64,000 nt of DNA, taken from positions 1-64,000 of the forward strand of contig CAVWKS010000007.1 in assembly GCA_963755635.1 (NCBI GenBank). Reading direction: 5' to 3'. Position numbers and translations under genes: made by a program. The number at the start of each line of letters is the position of its first letter. The stretch's first letter is position 1. Origin of the DNA: AC-32 sp963755635. GTDB taxonomy: Bacteria > Actinomycetota > Thermoleophilia > Gaiellales > Gaiellaceae. The notes beneath the pieces were generated by a model that ran no database searches, was not told the DNA's origin, and worked only from the letters and a program-made list of their open reading frames with translations. Positions 44,323 to 53,960 of the stretch are shown here, piece by piece.

Positions 44323-45159
44323 GTGAGCGACCTTCTACGCGTGGCCTGCGTCCAGCTGACGAGTGGGCCGGACAAGGCGGCGAACCTCGAAAAGGCGGAA
44401 CGGCTCGTCGCGCGCGCGGCCGCCACAGGCGCCGACGTCGTCGCGCTGCCGGAGAAGTGGAACGCGATCGGCTCGCCCGAGGTGCTGCACGCTGCCGCCG
44501 AGACGCTCGAAGAAGGTGAGTCGGTTGCGGCGATGGCCGGCTGGGCGCGCGACCACGGCGTCACTCTGATCGGCGGCTCGATCTCGGAGCGCCGCGAGGG
44601 CCGCGAGAAGCTGTCGAACACGAGCCTCGCCTTCGGGCCCGACGGCGAGCTGCTCGGGCTCTACCGCAAGATCCACCTCTTCGACGTCGAGGTCGGCGGC
44701 CACGTCTACAAGGAATCCGAGGCCGAGGAGCCCGGCGAGGAGCCCACGGTCGTGCGCGGCGAGGGCTGGCCGATCGGGCTGACCGTCTGCTACGACGTCC
44801 GCTTCCCGGAGCTCTACCGGATCCTCGCGCTCGAGGGCGCGGAGCTCGTCACGGTGCCGGCGCACTTCACGACGCCGACCGGCAAGGACCACTGGCACGT
44901 GCTCATGCGCGCGCGGGCGATCGAGAACCAGTACTACGTGGCGGCGCCGGCGCAGGTCGGCGAGACGCTGCCGGGGAGGCCGGCGTACGGCCGCTCGCTG
45001 ATCGTCGATCCGTGGGGGATCGTGCTCGCGCAGGCGCCGGACGAGGAGACGGTCATCTCGGCCGAGCTCGACCGGGCGCGCTTGCGTTCCGTGCGCGAGA
45101 CGCTGCCGTCGCTGAAGAACCGCCAGGCGGACGCGTACCGCTGGCCGACGTCGGTCTGA
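44323..45159 (+). CDS. Carbon-nitrogen hydrolase (Nit1/Nit2-like amidase)
   Basis: A nitrilase-superfamily amidase, 278 aa, perhaps a repair enzyme such as deaminated-glutathione or omega-amidase. Catalytic triad: Glu44 (LPEKW), Lys116 (YRKIHLFD), Cys156 (TVCYDVRFPELYR). GTG 44323 lies 6 bases after TATCCT, which suits a leaderless mRNA. ATG 44299 is in frame but overlaps the divergent MFS start. Confidence 0.9.
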   Translation: MSDLLRVACVQLTSGPDKAANLEKAERLVARAAATGADVVALPEKWNAIGSPEVLHAAAETLEEGESVAAMAGWARDHGVTLIGGSISERREGREKLSNTSLAFGPDGELLGLYRKIHLFDVEVGGHVYKESEAEEPGEEPTVVRGEGWPIGLTVCYDVRFPELYRILALEGAELVTVPAHFTTPTGKDHWHVLMRARAIENQYYVAAPAQVGETLPGRPAYGRSLIVDPWGIVLAQAPDEETVISAELDRARLRSVRETLPSLKNRQADAYRWPTSV

Positions 45160-45926
45160 TCCGCGAGCGCTGGGGCCTGACCCCGGTCGAGTCGTTCGAG
45201 CCCGGGGCGGCGTCGAGCCTCGTCGAGCGTGTGCGCCGGGAGGACGGCAGCGAAGCGGTGCTCAAGATCCAGCAGCCGCACCGCGAGAGCGAGCACGAGG
45301 CGGCTGCGCTCGAGCGCTGGGACGGCGACGGCGCGATCCGGCTGCTCGACCACGACGCGGAGGAGCACGTACTGCTGCTCGAGCTGTGCGTGCCGGGGAC
45401 GCCGCTCTCAGCAGCCGGCCAGGACGCGGCGCTCGACGTGTTCGTCGAGCTTCTGCCGCGGCTCTGGAAACCGGCCGGCCGGCCGTTCCGCCCGCTGGCC
45501 TCGGAGGCCGCGTGGTGGGCGGAGTACCTGCCCGGTCAGGACTGGTCGAGTGCGCCGGAGCTGCTGGTAGCCGCGCTCGAGGCGCTCCGCGAGCTGCCCG
45601 GGACGCAGGGCGAGCAGGTGCTCGTGAACCAGGATCTGCATGGCGACAACGTCCTGGCTGCGGAGCGGGAGCCCTGGCTCGTGATCGACCCGAAACCGCT
45701 CGCAGGCGAGCGCGAGTTCTGCGTCGCGCCGATCGTCCGCTCGTTCGAGCTCGGGCACTCGAAGCGCGACGTCCTCCACCGCTTCGACCGGCTCACGTCG
45801 GAGCTCGGCCTCGACCGCGAGCGCGCCCGCGGCTGGACGATCGCGCAGACGGTCGCCTGGACGTGGAACTCGCACTACCACGCACGACACGTGGAAACTG
45901 CCCGCTGGTTGCTGGAGGCTGCGTGA
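45156..45926 (+). CDS. Aminoglycoside-phosphotransferase-like kinase (APH(6)/hur type)
   Basis: A kinase-fold protein of about 256 aa. Brenner motif LVNQDLHGDNVLA, metal Asp in LVIDPKPLAGEREF, ATP Lys in EAVLKIQQP. No ATG, GTG or TTG lies in the right place. A CTG at 45156 overlaps the amidase stop (CTGA), matching the coupling seen elsewhere, and is the chosen start. An undetected frameshift is an alternative. True antibiotic substrate cannot be told. Confidence 0.75.
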   Translation: MIRERWGLTPVESFEPGAASSLVERVRREDGSEAVLKIQQPHRESEHEAAALERWDGDGAIRLLDHDAEEHVLLLELCVPGTPLSAAGQDAALDVFVELLPRLWKPAGRPFRPLASEAAWWAEYLPGQDWSSAPELLVAALEALRELPGTQGEQVLVNQDLHGDNVLAAEREPWLVIDPKPLAGEREFCVAPIVRSFELGHSKRDVLHRFDRLTSELGLDRERARGWTIAQTVAWTWNSHYHARHVETARWLLEAA

Positions 45927-46615
45927 CCGTTCGCGCCGTTCTCTTCGACGTCGACTTCACGATCGCGCGGCCGGGGCCGGAGCTCGGGCCTGAGGGGTAC
46001 AGGCGGCTCGGCGAGCGCTTCGGCCTCGAGCTCGACCCCTCCCGCTATGACGCCGCCCGGGAGAAGGCCGTCGAGGGCATCCGCCGCCACCCGGAGCTCG
46101 AGCACGACGAGGAGATCTGGGTCGCGTTCACCGAGCGGATCATCCGCGGCATGGGCGGCGACGCCGACTCCGCGTACGACTGCGCGGTCGAGATGACGAG
46201 GGCCTGGGAGCACGCCGCCCACTTCGAGCTCTACGAGGACGCGAAGCCCGTGCTCGAGGAGCTGCGCGAGCAGGGCGTGAAGCTCGGGCTCGTCTCGAAC
46301 ACCGGCCGTGACCTGGACGAGTTCGTCGCGCACCACCATCTGCAGGTCGACGCAGCGCTCGGCTCGCGCGCGTTCGGCCGGACGAAGCCGCACCCGACGA
46401 TCTTCCGTGAGGTGCTCCAGCGCCTCGGCGTCGAGCCCGCGGACGCCGCGATGGTCGGCGACTCGCCGGAGGACGACGTCGAAGGTGCCCATGCGGCCGG
46501 CATCGAGCAGGCGTTCCTGCTCGACCGCGACGGCCGCTACCCGGAGGTCGCGGACCGGCTCCCGGATCTCTACGCGCTGCCGGCGGCGCTCGGCTTGCGT
46601 GTTGACCCCGGTTAG
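45923..46615 (+). CDS. HAD-superfamily phosphatase
   Basis: A 230-aa HAD hydrolase. Motif I is FDVDFTIA (DxDxT; second Asp conserved), motif II LVSNTG, motif III Lys in GRTKPHPTIF, motif IV GDSPEDDVEGA. The GTG overlaps the kinase stop (GTGA). Substrate unknown. Confidence 0.92.
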   Translation: MTVRAVLFDVDFTIARPGPELGPEGYRRLGERFGLELDPSRYDAAREKAVEGIRRHPELEHDEEIWVAFTERIIRGMGGDADSAYDCAVEMTRAWEHAAHFELYEDAKPVLEELREQGVKLGLVSNTGRDLDEFVAHHHLQVDAALGSRAFGRTKPHPTIFREVLQRLGVEPADAAMVGDSPEDDVEGAHAAGIEQAFLLDRDGRYPEVADRLPDLYALPAALGLRVDPG

Positions 46616-46624
46616 GATCGCGCC

Positions 46625-47053
46625 GTGCCCGGATGGGTTATCTGGACGATCGTCGCAGTCGTGCTGGCGGTGGGCGAGATCTTCACGCCGGGGCTGTTCA
46701 TCCTCGGCCCGGTGGCCCTCGCCGCCGTCGTGGCCGGGATCCTCTCGCTTGTGGGCGCGGGCGCGATCGCGCAGGTGGTCGTCTTCATTGCCTGCTCGAT
46801 CGCATCGGTGGCGCTGATCCGGCCGATCGCGCGGTCGCATCTGCGCATGCCGGCCGCGATCAGGACCGGCACCGCAGCGCTGGCCGGGACGAAGGCCGTC
46901 GTGCTGCAGCGGGTCGACTCCGACGGCGGCCGCGTGAAGATCGGCGGGGAGGAGTGGTCGGCGCGGGCCTACATGGACGGCCAGGTCTTCGAGCCGGGTA
47001 CGCGCGTCGAGGTGGTCAAGATCGAGGGCGCGACCGCGCTCGTCTACAACTAA
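46625..47053 (+). CDS. NfeD-like membrane protein
   Basis: 142 aa: two or three membrane helices (WVIWTIVAVVLAVGEIF, LGPVALAAVVAGILSLVG) and a C-terminal OB fold (GTKAVVLQRVDSDGGRVKIG, EWSARAYMDGQ). Start GTG 46625, 6 bases after TAGGAT. Followed by its usual partner, a stomatin. Confidence 0.9.
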   Translation: MPGWVIWTIVAVVLAVGEIFTPGLFILGPVALAAVVAGILSLVGAGAIAQVVVFIACSIASVALIRPIARSHLRMPAAIRTGTAALAGTKAVVLQRVDSDGGRVKIGGEEWSARAYMDGQVFEPGTRVEVVKIEGATALVYN

Positions 47054-47064
47054 GGGGGTTCGGA

Positions 47065-47952
47065 ATGGTTGCGCTCATCGTCCTGCTCGTCGTCGCGGCG
47101 CTGGTGGTCTTCACACTCGCGCGGACCGTCAGGATCATCCCGCAGGCGAATGCCGGCCTGGTCGAGCGGCTCGGCCGCTACCAGCGCACGCTCAACCCCG
47201 GTGTCGCGATCGTGATCCCGTTCGTCGACCGGCTCCGCCCGCTGATCGACCTCCGCGAGCAGGTGGTCTCGTTCCAGCCGCAGCCCGTGATCACGGAGGA
47301 CAACCTGACGGTCAGCATCGACACCGTCCTCTACTTCCAGATCACCGACCCGAAGGCCGCGACCTACGAGGTGCAGAGCTACATCCAGGCGATCGAGCAG
47401 CTGACGGTGACGACCCTGCGCAACGTGATCGGCGGGATGGAGCTCGAGGAGTGCTTGACCTCGCGTGACCAGATCAACGCGCAGCTTCGCGGCGTGCTGG
47501 ACGACGCGACCGGCAAGTGGGGCATTCGCGTCAACCGCGTCGAGCTGAAGGCGATCGACCCGCCCGGGACGATCAAGGACGCGATGGAGAAGCAGATGCG
47601 GGCCGACCGCGACAAGCGCGCGGCGATCCTCACCGCCGAGGGCGTCAAGCAGTCGCAGATCCTGACGGCCGAGGGTGAGAAGCAGAGCTCGATCCTCAAG
47701 GCCGAGGGACAGCGCCAGGCGCTCGTCCTGCAGGCCGAGGGCCAGTCGAAGGCCATCGGGACAGTGTTCAAGGCGATCCACGAGGGCGACGCCGACCCGA
47801 AGCTGCTCGCGTACCAGTACCTGCAGATGCTGCCGCAGATCGCGCAGGGCGAGTCGAACAAGGTCTGGATCATCCCGAGCGAGTTCACGCAGGCGCTCGG
47901 GCAGATCGGGTCGCTGATCCCGGGCGGGAACTCGGAGAAGAGCTCGGGCTAA
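47065..47952 (+). CDS. SPFH/band 7 (stomatin-like) protein
   Basis: A membrane-microdomain scaffold, 295 aa. It has an N-terminal helix (ALIVLLVVAALVVFTLA), the band 7 domain (IIPQANAGLVERLGRYQ, VSIDTVLYFQITDP) and a coiled coil of AEGxKQS repeats. ATG has AAGGGGG upstream. The NfeD-stomatin pair is widespread in bacteria. Confidence 0.94.
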   Translation: MVALIVLLVVAALVVFTLARTVRIIPQANAGLVERLGRYQRTLNPGVAIVIPFVDRLRPLIDLREQVVSFQPQPVITEDNLTVSIDTVLYFQITDPKAATYEVQSYIQAIEQLTVTTLRNVIGGMELEECLTSRDQINAQLRGVLDDATGKWGIRVNRVELKAIDPPGTIKDAMEKQMRADRDKRAAILTAEGVKQSQILTAEGEKQSSILKAEGQRQALVLQAEGQSKAIGTVFKAIHEGDADPKLLAYQYLQMLPQIAQGESNKVWIIPSEFTQALGQIGSLIPGGNSEKSSG

Positions 47953-48830
47953 CCGAGGCGCTCGGCGGCCTCCGCCAGCGTCGAGACCGGGCCGACGCTG
48001 ACGTCTTCGCCGTCGAACAGCTCGAGCCAGGTCGCCAGCGGTCTCGCGGCGAAGAGCTCGGCCAGCTCGTCGGCGAGCGGCTCCTGGTCCTGCTCGTACT
48101 GGCGCTCGGCGAGCTGCGGGCGGCCGAGCAGCTCGCAGAGGCGCCGGAAGAACTTCGGCTCGAGAGCGGCGACGGTCAGGTACCGGCCGTCGGCGGTCGC
48201 GTAGATCCGGTAGCAGGCGAGGCCGCCGGTGAGCAGGCGAGGGAAAGGCTCGCCGCCGAGCCGGTGGGCGGCGAGCTCGTGGGCGGCGTGCGTGAGCGAG
48301 ACCGTCAGGCGCGCGCCGCGGCCGGTTCGCTCGCGTTCGAGCAGCGCGGCGAGGATGCGCGTGACGGCGCCGAGCGCGCCCGCGGCCAGGTCGGCGATCT
48401 GCACCGGCGGCAGCGCCGGAGCGGTGTCCTCGAGCAGGCCAGCCCAGCCCTGGTAGTTGAGGTCGTGGCCGGCCCGGAGGTCGTCGGGGCCGAAGCCGGT
48501 GATCGAGCAGTAGACGACCGTCTCGGGCAGGTCGTCGGGGCCGATGCCGAGGCGCTCGACGACGCCGGGCCGGAAGCTCTCGAGGACGACGTCGGCCCCG
48601 GCGCAGAGCTCGCGGCCGCGCTCAGGCTCGGCCTTGAGGTCGAGCTCGACCGACTCCTTGCCGGCATCGAGCGCGTCGTGCCACGCGGGCGCGAGCTCGC
48701 GCATCGGGTCGCCGCCGGGCGGCTGGAGGCGCACTACCCGCGCGCCGAGGCGCAGCAGCTCCCGGCTCGCGAACGGCCCAGGCAGGTAGCGCGTCAGATC
48801 GACCACGAGGAGGCCCGCGAGTGGCTTCAT
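47949..48830 (-). CDS. CaiB/BaiF family CoA transferase (racemase-like)
   Basis: 293 aa from ATG 48830 (TTG 48833 possible). VVDLTRYLPGPFASRELLRLGA and catalytic Asp123 (GHDLNYQG). It is shorter than formyl-CoA transferases and nearer to alpha-methylacyl-CoA racemase. Divergent from a TetR gene; fits the fatty-acid theme of this region. Confidence 0.88.
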   Translation of the reverse strand: MKPLAGLLVVDLTRYLPGPFASRELLRLGARVVRLQPPGGDPMRELAPAWHDALDAGKESVELDLKAEPERGRELCAGADVVLESFRPGVVERLGIGPDDLPETVVYCSITGFGPDDLRAGHDLNYQGWAGLLEDTAPALPPVQIADLAAGALGAVTRILAALLERERTGRGARLTVSLTHAAHELAAHRLGGEPFPRLLTGGLACYRIYATADGRYLTVAALEPKFFRRLCELLGRPQLAERQYEQDQEPLADELAELFAARPLATWLELFDGEDVSVGPVSTLAEAAERLG

Positions 48831-48858
48831 CAAGCCAAGTTACTAGACTCCGTCGGCC

Positions 48859-49476
48859 TTGCCCGAACCGACGAAAGCGCAGGAAGACAAGCGCCGGTTG
48901 CTCCTCGACGCGGCGGTGCGGGTCTTCGCGCGGAAGGGCTATCACGCCGCTCGGGTCGGTGACATCGCCGAGGAGGCGGGCGTCGCCTACGGACTGCTCT
49001 ACCACTACTTCTCGTCCAAGGAAGAGGTGCTGCGCGACGTCTTCCGCGAGACGTGGCGCGCGCTGATCGCGACGATCGAGAGCGTCGAGCGGACCGGCGA
49101 CTCTCCACGCGAGCAGCTGCGCAAGGTGGCCGAGATCCTGCTCCGCTCGTGGCGCCGCGACCCCGACCTCGTGCGCGTGCTCGTGCTCGAGGTGACGCGC
49201 AGCCAGCTGCTCGCGGGGGAGATGGACGAGATCGTCGCGTCGTTCTCGGCGATCCAGTCGATCGTCGAGCGCGGGCAGGCGGACGGCTCGATCCGCAGCG
49301 ACCTCGACGCGCGCCTGGCGAGCTACGTCTTCTACGGCGCGATCGACGAGCTGCTCACCGGCTGGGTGCTCGGCCGGCTGCCCGACTCGGAGGAAGAGGT
49401 CGCTCGGGCCGAGCGCACCGTCGTCGAGATCGTCGCCGGCGGCCTGGCCACCGAGCACGCGAGCGCCCCCGCGTAG
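48859..49476 (+). CDS. TetR-family transcriptional regulator
   Basis: 205 aa. The N-terminal helix-turn-helix is LLLDAAVRVFARKGYHAARV, then IAEEAGVAYGLLYHYFSSKEE. It resembles fatty-acid regulators of the FadR/FabR group. The start is TTG 48859; TAGACT at 48843 is a possible -10. Its stop shares a base with the following MFS gene. Confidence 0.9.
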   Translation: MPEPTKAQEDKRRLLLDAAVRVFARKGYHAARVGDIAEEAGVAYGLLYHYFSSKEEVLRDVFRETWRALIATIESVERTGDSPREQLRKVAEILLRSWRRDPDLVRVLVLEVTRSQLLAGEMDEIVASFSAIQSIVERGQADGSIRSDLDARLASYVFYGAIDELLTGWVLGRLPDSEEEVARAERTVVEIVAGGLATEHASAPA

Positions 49477-50750
49477 TGGAGACCACATCGGCGTCGGGTG
49501 CGCTCGTCGCGGTGCCGCCGGTCAAGCGGCGGCTGCTCTGGACCCTTGGCTCAGGCGCGTTCGGCCTCGCCTACTCGATCACGACGATCTCCGTCGCGCT
49601 GCCGCCGCTGCTCAGCAAGTTCACCGAATCGGGGTCGCTGATCGGGCTGGCGATCGGCGCGGAGGGGTTCTTTGCGCTGACGCTGTCGCCGGTCATCGGG
49701 CCGTGGAGCGACTCGTTCCACACGCCCCTGGGGCGCCGCCGGCCGTTCATGCTCGTGGGGCTCGGGCCGATGGCGTTCTGCCTGCTGCTGGTGCCGTTCA
49801 TGCCCAACCTCTGGACCGCGGTCCTGCTCGTGCTCGCCTTCTATTTCTCGTACTACCTCTACGAGCCCCCCTATCGCGGGCTCTACCCCGACGTGTTGCC
49901 GGCCTCGACGTACGGCCGCGCCCAGGGCGTGCAGCACGTGCTGCGCGGCATCGCCCTGGGGATCGCGCTCGTCGGCGGCAACTTCCTCCTGAAGGTGTGG
50001 ACGCCCGCGCCGTTCCTGGTGGCCGCGTGTGTGACGACGGCGGCGTGCGGCCTGACGATCCTGCTCGTACGGGAAGACGGCGGGCACGGGCGCGTCTTCG
50101 AGGGTGTCCTCGCGTACGCCAGGCAGAGCTGGCACATCTTCCGCGAGGACGGCGACGTGCGCCGCTTCCTCTTCGCGAACTCGGCGTGGGAGGGAACGTT
50201 CGCGGCCGCTCGCAGCTTCGTCGTCCTCTACGTCATCGACGGGCTGCACGAGTCGAAAACGGTCTCGGGCGAGATCCTCGCGGCGGTGGCCGCCGGCTAC
50301 GTGGTCGCGGCGGTGTTCGCTGGGCGGCTCGGCGACCGGTTCGGGCTCGCGCGCGTGATCTTCTACGCCTCGTTCGTCTACGGCACGGGCTTTCTCGTCG
50401 CTGGGCTCGCGCAGCACTGGCGCTCCTGGTACCTAGGCCTGATCGCGGTCGTCTCGATCGCGGGCGGCACGGTCATGACGCTGGCGTGGGGGCTGCTGTA
50501 CAAGATCGTGCCGGCCCAGCACCGGGGCGCCGTCTCGGGGCTGGCGACGACGACCAAAGGCATCGGGCTGCTGGTGGGCGCGCCGCTGGCCGGGCTTGCT
50601 ATCGACCTTGCGCGCCCGCACCTCGGCGCGACGGAGGGTTACCAGGTGCTCTGGCCGTTCTGCGGCCTGCTGATCCTCGGGGCGATCCCGCTGCTCGTGC
50701 GCTTGATGGAAGTCGAGCCGAAGACGACAGTCGAAGCCCCGATCGTCTAG
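49476..50750 (+). CDS. MFS transporter (SLC45/sucrose-transporter-like)
   Basis: 424 aa, about 12 helices. SDSFHTPLGRRRPFMLVG is the loop motif of SUC/SLC45-type carriers. YYLYEPPYRGLYPDVLP is also family-like. GTG 49476 is coupled to the TetR stop (TAGTG). Substrate unknown, perhaps a sugar. Confidence 0.85.
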   Translation: METTSASGALVAVPPVKRRLLWTLGSGAFGLAYSITTISVALPPLLSKFTESGSLIGLAIGAEGFFALTLSPVIGPWSDSFHTPLGRRRPFMLVGLGPMAFCLLLVPFMPNLWTAVLLVLAFYFSYYLYEPPYRGLYPDVLPASTYGRAQGVQHVLRGIALGIALVGGNFLLKVWTPAPFLVAACVTTAACGLTILLVREDGGHGRVFEGVLAYARQSWHIFREDGDVRRFLFANSAWEGTFAAARSFVVLYVIDGLHESKTVSGEILAAVAAGYVVAAVFAGRLGDRFGLARVIFYASFVYGTGFLVAGLAQHWRSWYLGLIAVVSIAGGTVMTLAWGLLYKIVPAQHRGAVSGLATTTKGIGLLVGAPLAGLAIDLARPHLGATEGYQVLWPFCGLLILGAIPLLVRLMEVEPKTTVEAPIV

Positions 50751-50759
50751 GCCGCGCGC

Positions 50760-51974
50760 CTAGCGAACCTGAGCGAGCGCCGGCGCCCAGGCGGCGATGG
50801 GGGAGACGTCGCCGTCGCGGCCGTTCAGGGCCCGGTAGCCCAGAGCGTGCTCGGCCTGCATCAGCTTGTGGATCTGCGTCGTCCCCTCGTAGATGATCGG
50901 CGCCCGCGCGTTGCGGAAGTAGCGCTCGATCCCGTACTCCGCCGAGTAGCCGTACGCGCCGTGCACCTGGATCGCGAGATGTGCGGCCCGGAAAGCCGAC
51001 TCGGTCGCGTGCCATTTCGCCAGCGACGTCTCGCGCGTGTTCCGCCGGCCCTCGTTCTTGAGCCACGCCGCCTGCATCACCAGCAGCTTCGAGGTCTCGT
51101 AGCCGAGCACCATCTCGGCGATCATGTCCTGCACGAACTGGTACCGGCCGATCGCCTCGCCGAACGTCTCCCGCTCGCGCGCGTACTCAACCGACCGCTC
51201 GAGGCACGCCCGGATCACGCCGCACGCGCCCGCCGCGACCGTGAAGCGGCCCTGGTCGAGACCGTACATCGCGATCTCGAAGCCCTGGCCCTCCTCGCCG
51301 ACGAGGTTCTCGGCCGGCACCTCGACGTTCTCGAAGAAGAGCTCGCCGGTCGAGCCGGCCCAGATGCCGAGCTTGTGCTCGGTCTCCCGCGTCGAGACGC
51401 CCGGCCACTCGCGCTCGACGATGAATGCCGAGATCCCCTTGTGCTTGGCGTCCGGGTCGGTCTTGGCGAAGACGAGCTGGTGGTCGGCCACCGTCGCGTA
51501 CGAGATCCAGTTCTTCTGGCCGTTCAGCACGTAGGAGTCGCCCTCGCGCCGCGCCGTCGAGCGCATCGAGGCCACGTCCGAGCCCGCGCCCGGCTCCGTC
51601 AGCCCGAAGCAGGCGAGCTTCTCGCCGCGGGCCTGGGGTGCCAGATACCGCTGCTTCTGCTCCTCCGATCCGTAGCGCAGCAGCGAGAGCGAGTTCAGCC
51701 CGACGTGGACGGAGATCAGCGTCCGGAACGCAGCCTCGCCGCGCTCGATCTCCTCGCACGCCAAAGCCTCGGCGACGAAGTCGAGCCCCGCCCCGCCGTA
51801 CTCCTCCGGAATCACGATCCCGAGCAGTCCGAGCTCGGCCATCCCCTCGATCACGTCCATGTCGAGCCGGTGCGCGATGTCGTTCTCGATCGCGTTCGGC
51901 AGCACCCGCTCGTCGACGAACGAGCGCACGGTCTCCTGAATCAGGCGCTGCTCGTCTGTAAGGTCGAACTCCAT
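50760..51974 (-). CDS. Acyl-CoA dehydrogenase
   Basis: FAD-dependent beta-oxidation enzyme; 404 aa from ATG 51974. It begins MEFDLTDEQRLIQETVRSFV. GLTEPGAGSDVASMRSTARR, KNWISYAT and the catalytic-Glu region APIIYEGTTQIHKLM are clear. Starts only 5 bases from the divergent Wzy-like gene. Confidence 0.93.
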   Translation of the reverse strand: MEFDLTDEQRLIQETVRSFVDERVLPNAIENDIAHRLDMDVIEGMAELGLLGIVIPEEYGGAGLDFVAEALACEEIERGEAAFRTLISVHVGLNSLSLLRYGSEEQKQRYLAPQARGEKLACFGLTEPGAGSDVASMRSTARREGDSYVLNGQKNWISYATVADHQLVFAKTDPDAKHKGISAFIVEREWPGVSTRETEHKLGIWAGSTGELFFENVEVPAENLVGEEGQGFEIAMYGLDQGRFTVAAGACGVIRACLERSVEYARERETFGEAIGRYQFVQDMIAEMVLGYETSKLLVMQAAWLKNEGRRNTRETSLAKWHATESAFRAAHLAIQVHGAYGYSAEYGIERYFRNARAPIIYEGTTQIHKLMQAEHALGYRALNGRDGDVSPIAAWAPALAQVR

Positions 51975-51979
51975 GGCAA

Positions 51980-53881
51980 GTGTACGGAAGCGCGACTGCG
52001 ACATCCCTCCCGGGCGTGCACGAGCTCGCTGCGGGACTCGTGGCGGCGTCGAGCGTGGTCGCCCTCGCCACCGACGCCGGAGGCTTCGACCCCACTAGCT
52101 GGGGCTGGAGCGCGGTCGCCCTGCTGCTCGTGGTCGCGGGCTCGCTCCTGGCCGGCGGCCGGCGGCTCGCTCCGCTCGAATGGGCCTTCCCCGCAGCCCT
52201 CGCCGCGCTCGCCGTTTGGGTGTGGCTCTCGCTCGCCTGGACGTCAGACGTGTCCCAGACCGTCCGCGAGGGCGAGCGGATCCTCGTCTACGTGGCGGGT
52301 ACGGGCGCGCTGCTCCTGCTCGGTCGGCGCTCGCGGGTCACTTTCCTGCTCGGCTTCGTCGCCGCGGCGATCAGCGGCGTCTGCACCTACGCGCTTGCCG
52401 TTCGCACGCTCGCGCCGGGCCACGGCGCCTACCAGGTGCTCTCGACGGATCCGGAGGCGAGCTTCAGGCTGGCCCGCCCGCTCGGCTACGCAAACGCCCT
52501 GGCGCTGTTCGCGGTGCTCGGGATCCTGCTCGCGCTCGGCTTCGCGCTGCGTGCGCGCACGCACGCGGCGCGGGGCCTCGGCTCGGCGGGGCTCGTCGTG
52601 CTCGCCCCGACGCTCTACTTCACGTACGGGCGGGGAGCGTGGGTCGCGCTGGCTGCCGGGATCGCGGTACTCGTCCTGCTCGAGCGTGACCGGCTCGGGG
52701 CGATCGCGAGCACGCTTGCGTTCGCGCTCGCCCCCGCGGTCGCCGTGCTGCTCGCCTCGCGTGCGCATCCGGTCACGAGCCGGGCCGCCTCGGTGGCCGC
52801 CGCAAGGCACGACGGACGCCTGCTCGGAGTCGCGATCGTCGTCCTCGCCGCGCTGGCGGCGTTCGTTCCGGTTGCGCTCGGCCGCCTCAGGCTCAAGGTG
52901 GCTCCGAGCCCCGCTTCGAGGCGCGCGTTCGTGCTGGCGCTCGCGCTCGCCGTCCTCGCAGTCGTCGCCGCCGCGGTCGTCCACGCCGGCGGGCCGGAGA
53001 CCGCGGTCCGCCGCGCCTACCACGCCTTCAACGCCCCCGCACCGCTGGTCAAGACGAACGCCAGCGAGCGCCTGTTCAGCCTCTCGGGAAGCAATCGCTC
53101 GGAGTATTGGCGGGTCGCCTGGCACGAGTACGAGAGCCATCCCTGGCTCGGAGGCGGCGCAGGCAGTTACCAGCGGTTCTGGCTTCGTGACCGAAGAGAC
53201 GCGCTGCCGGTGCTGGACGCGCACAGCCTCTACCTGGAGACGCTCGCCGAGCTCGGGCCGGTCGGCCTCGCGCTCCTGGCCTGCGCGCTCGCGATTCCGC
53301 TCGCTGCGGCCGCCGCCGCCCGCCGCCATCCACTCGCCCCCGCCGCGCTCGGCGCGTACGTCGCGTTCCTGCTCCATGCCGGGATCGACTGGGACTGGGA
53401 GATGACCTCCGTCACGCTGGCAGCGCTCGCCTGCGGGGTCGCGATCCTGCTCGCCGCGCGAGGCTCGGAGACGCCGCCGCTCGGCCGCGTCGCGCGGGCA
53501 GTCGGCGTCGGGCTTGCGGCCTCCCTGTGCGTCGTCGCCGTCGCCGGCTTCGTCGGCAACCAGGCGGAGGCGACCGCTTCCGACGCGCTCGATGCGTCGC
53601 ACTTGGGAGCGGCCTCAGCAGACGCCAGGCGCGCGAGGCGCTGGGAGCCGTGGTCGGGCGATCCGTGGCGCCTGCTCGGCGAGGCGAAGCTCGAAGCGGG
53701 CCGGGTCACCGACGCGCGGACGAGCTTCTTCCGAGGCCTGCGCAAGGACGACGCGGACTGGGAACTCTGGCTCGACCTCGCGCTCGCCAGCCGTGGGGCC
53801 GAGCGTCAGCATGCGCTCGCCCGCGCCGGCGCCCTGAACCCGCTCAGCACGGAGCTTCGAGCCATCCGCGGATCGGGGTGA
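51980..53881 (+). CDS. O-antigen ligase/Wzy-like membrane protein with TPR-like tail
   Basis: 633 aa with about 12 hydrophobic helices. The outer loop has WRVAWHEYESHPWLGGGAGS, then DAHSLYLETLAELGPVGLALL, the hallmark of the O-antigen ligase (Wzy_C) domain. The C-terminal 100 residues form TPR-like helices (WSGDPWRLLGEAKLEAGRVT). Probably polymerises or ligates a surface glycan. Start GTG 51980; GTG 52016 is an alternative. Confidence 0.88.
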   Translation: MYGSATATSLPGVHELAAGLVAASSVVALATDAGGFDPTSWGWSAVALLLVVAGSLLAGGRRLAPLEWAFPAALAALAVWVWLSLAWTSDVSQTVREGERILVYVAGTGALLLLGRRSRVTFLLGFVAAAISGVCTYALAVRTLAPGHGAYQVLSTDPEASFRLARPLGYANALALFAVLGILLALGFALRARTHAARGLGSAGLVVLAPTLYFTYGRGAWVALAAGIAVLVLLERDRLGAIASTLAFALAPAVAVLLASRAHPVTSRAASVAAARHDGRLLGVAIVVLAALAAFVPVALGRLRLKVAPSPASRRAFVLALALAVLAVVAAAVVHAGGPETAVRRAYHAFNAPAPLVKTNASERLFSLSGSNRSEYWRVAWHEYESHPWLGGGAGSYQRFWLRDRRDALPVLDAHSLYLETLAELGPVGLALLACALAIPLAAAAAARRHPLAPAALGAYVAFLLHAGIDWDWEMTSVTLAALACGVAILLAARGSETPPLGRVARAVGVGLAASLCVVAVAGFVGNQAEATASDALDASHLGAASADARRARRWEPWSGDPWRLLGEAKLEAGRVTDARTSFFRGLRKDDADWELWLDLALASRGAERQHALARAGALNPLSTELRAIRGSG

Positions 53882-53960
53882 GAGCAGAGCACAAGCTCCG
53901 GGCCCGTGCGGGATCGGCTTCCAGTACGCCTGTGAGAAACCTCTACCCCGGGGGCTTGTA

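Noticed and set aside
45156..45926. Calling the APH-like kinase an antibiotic resistance gene
   Set aside because: The family is broad and many members act on other small molecules; nothing here shows the substrate.
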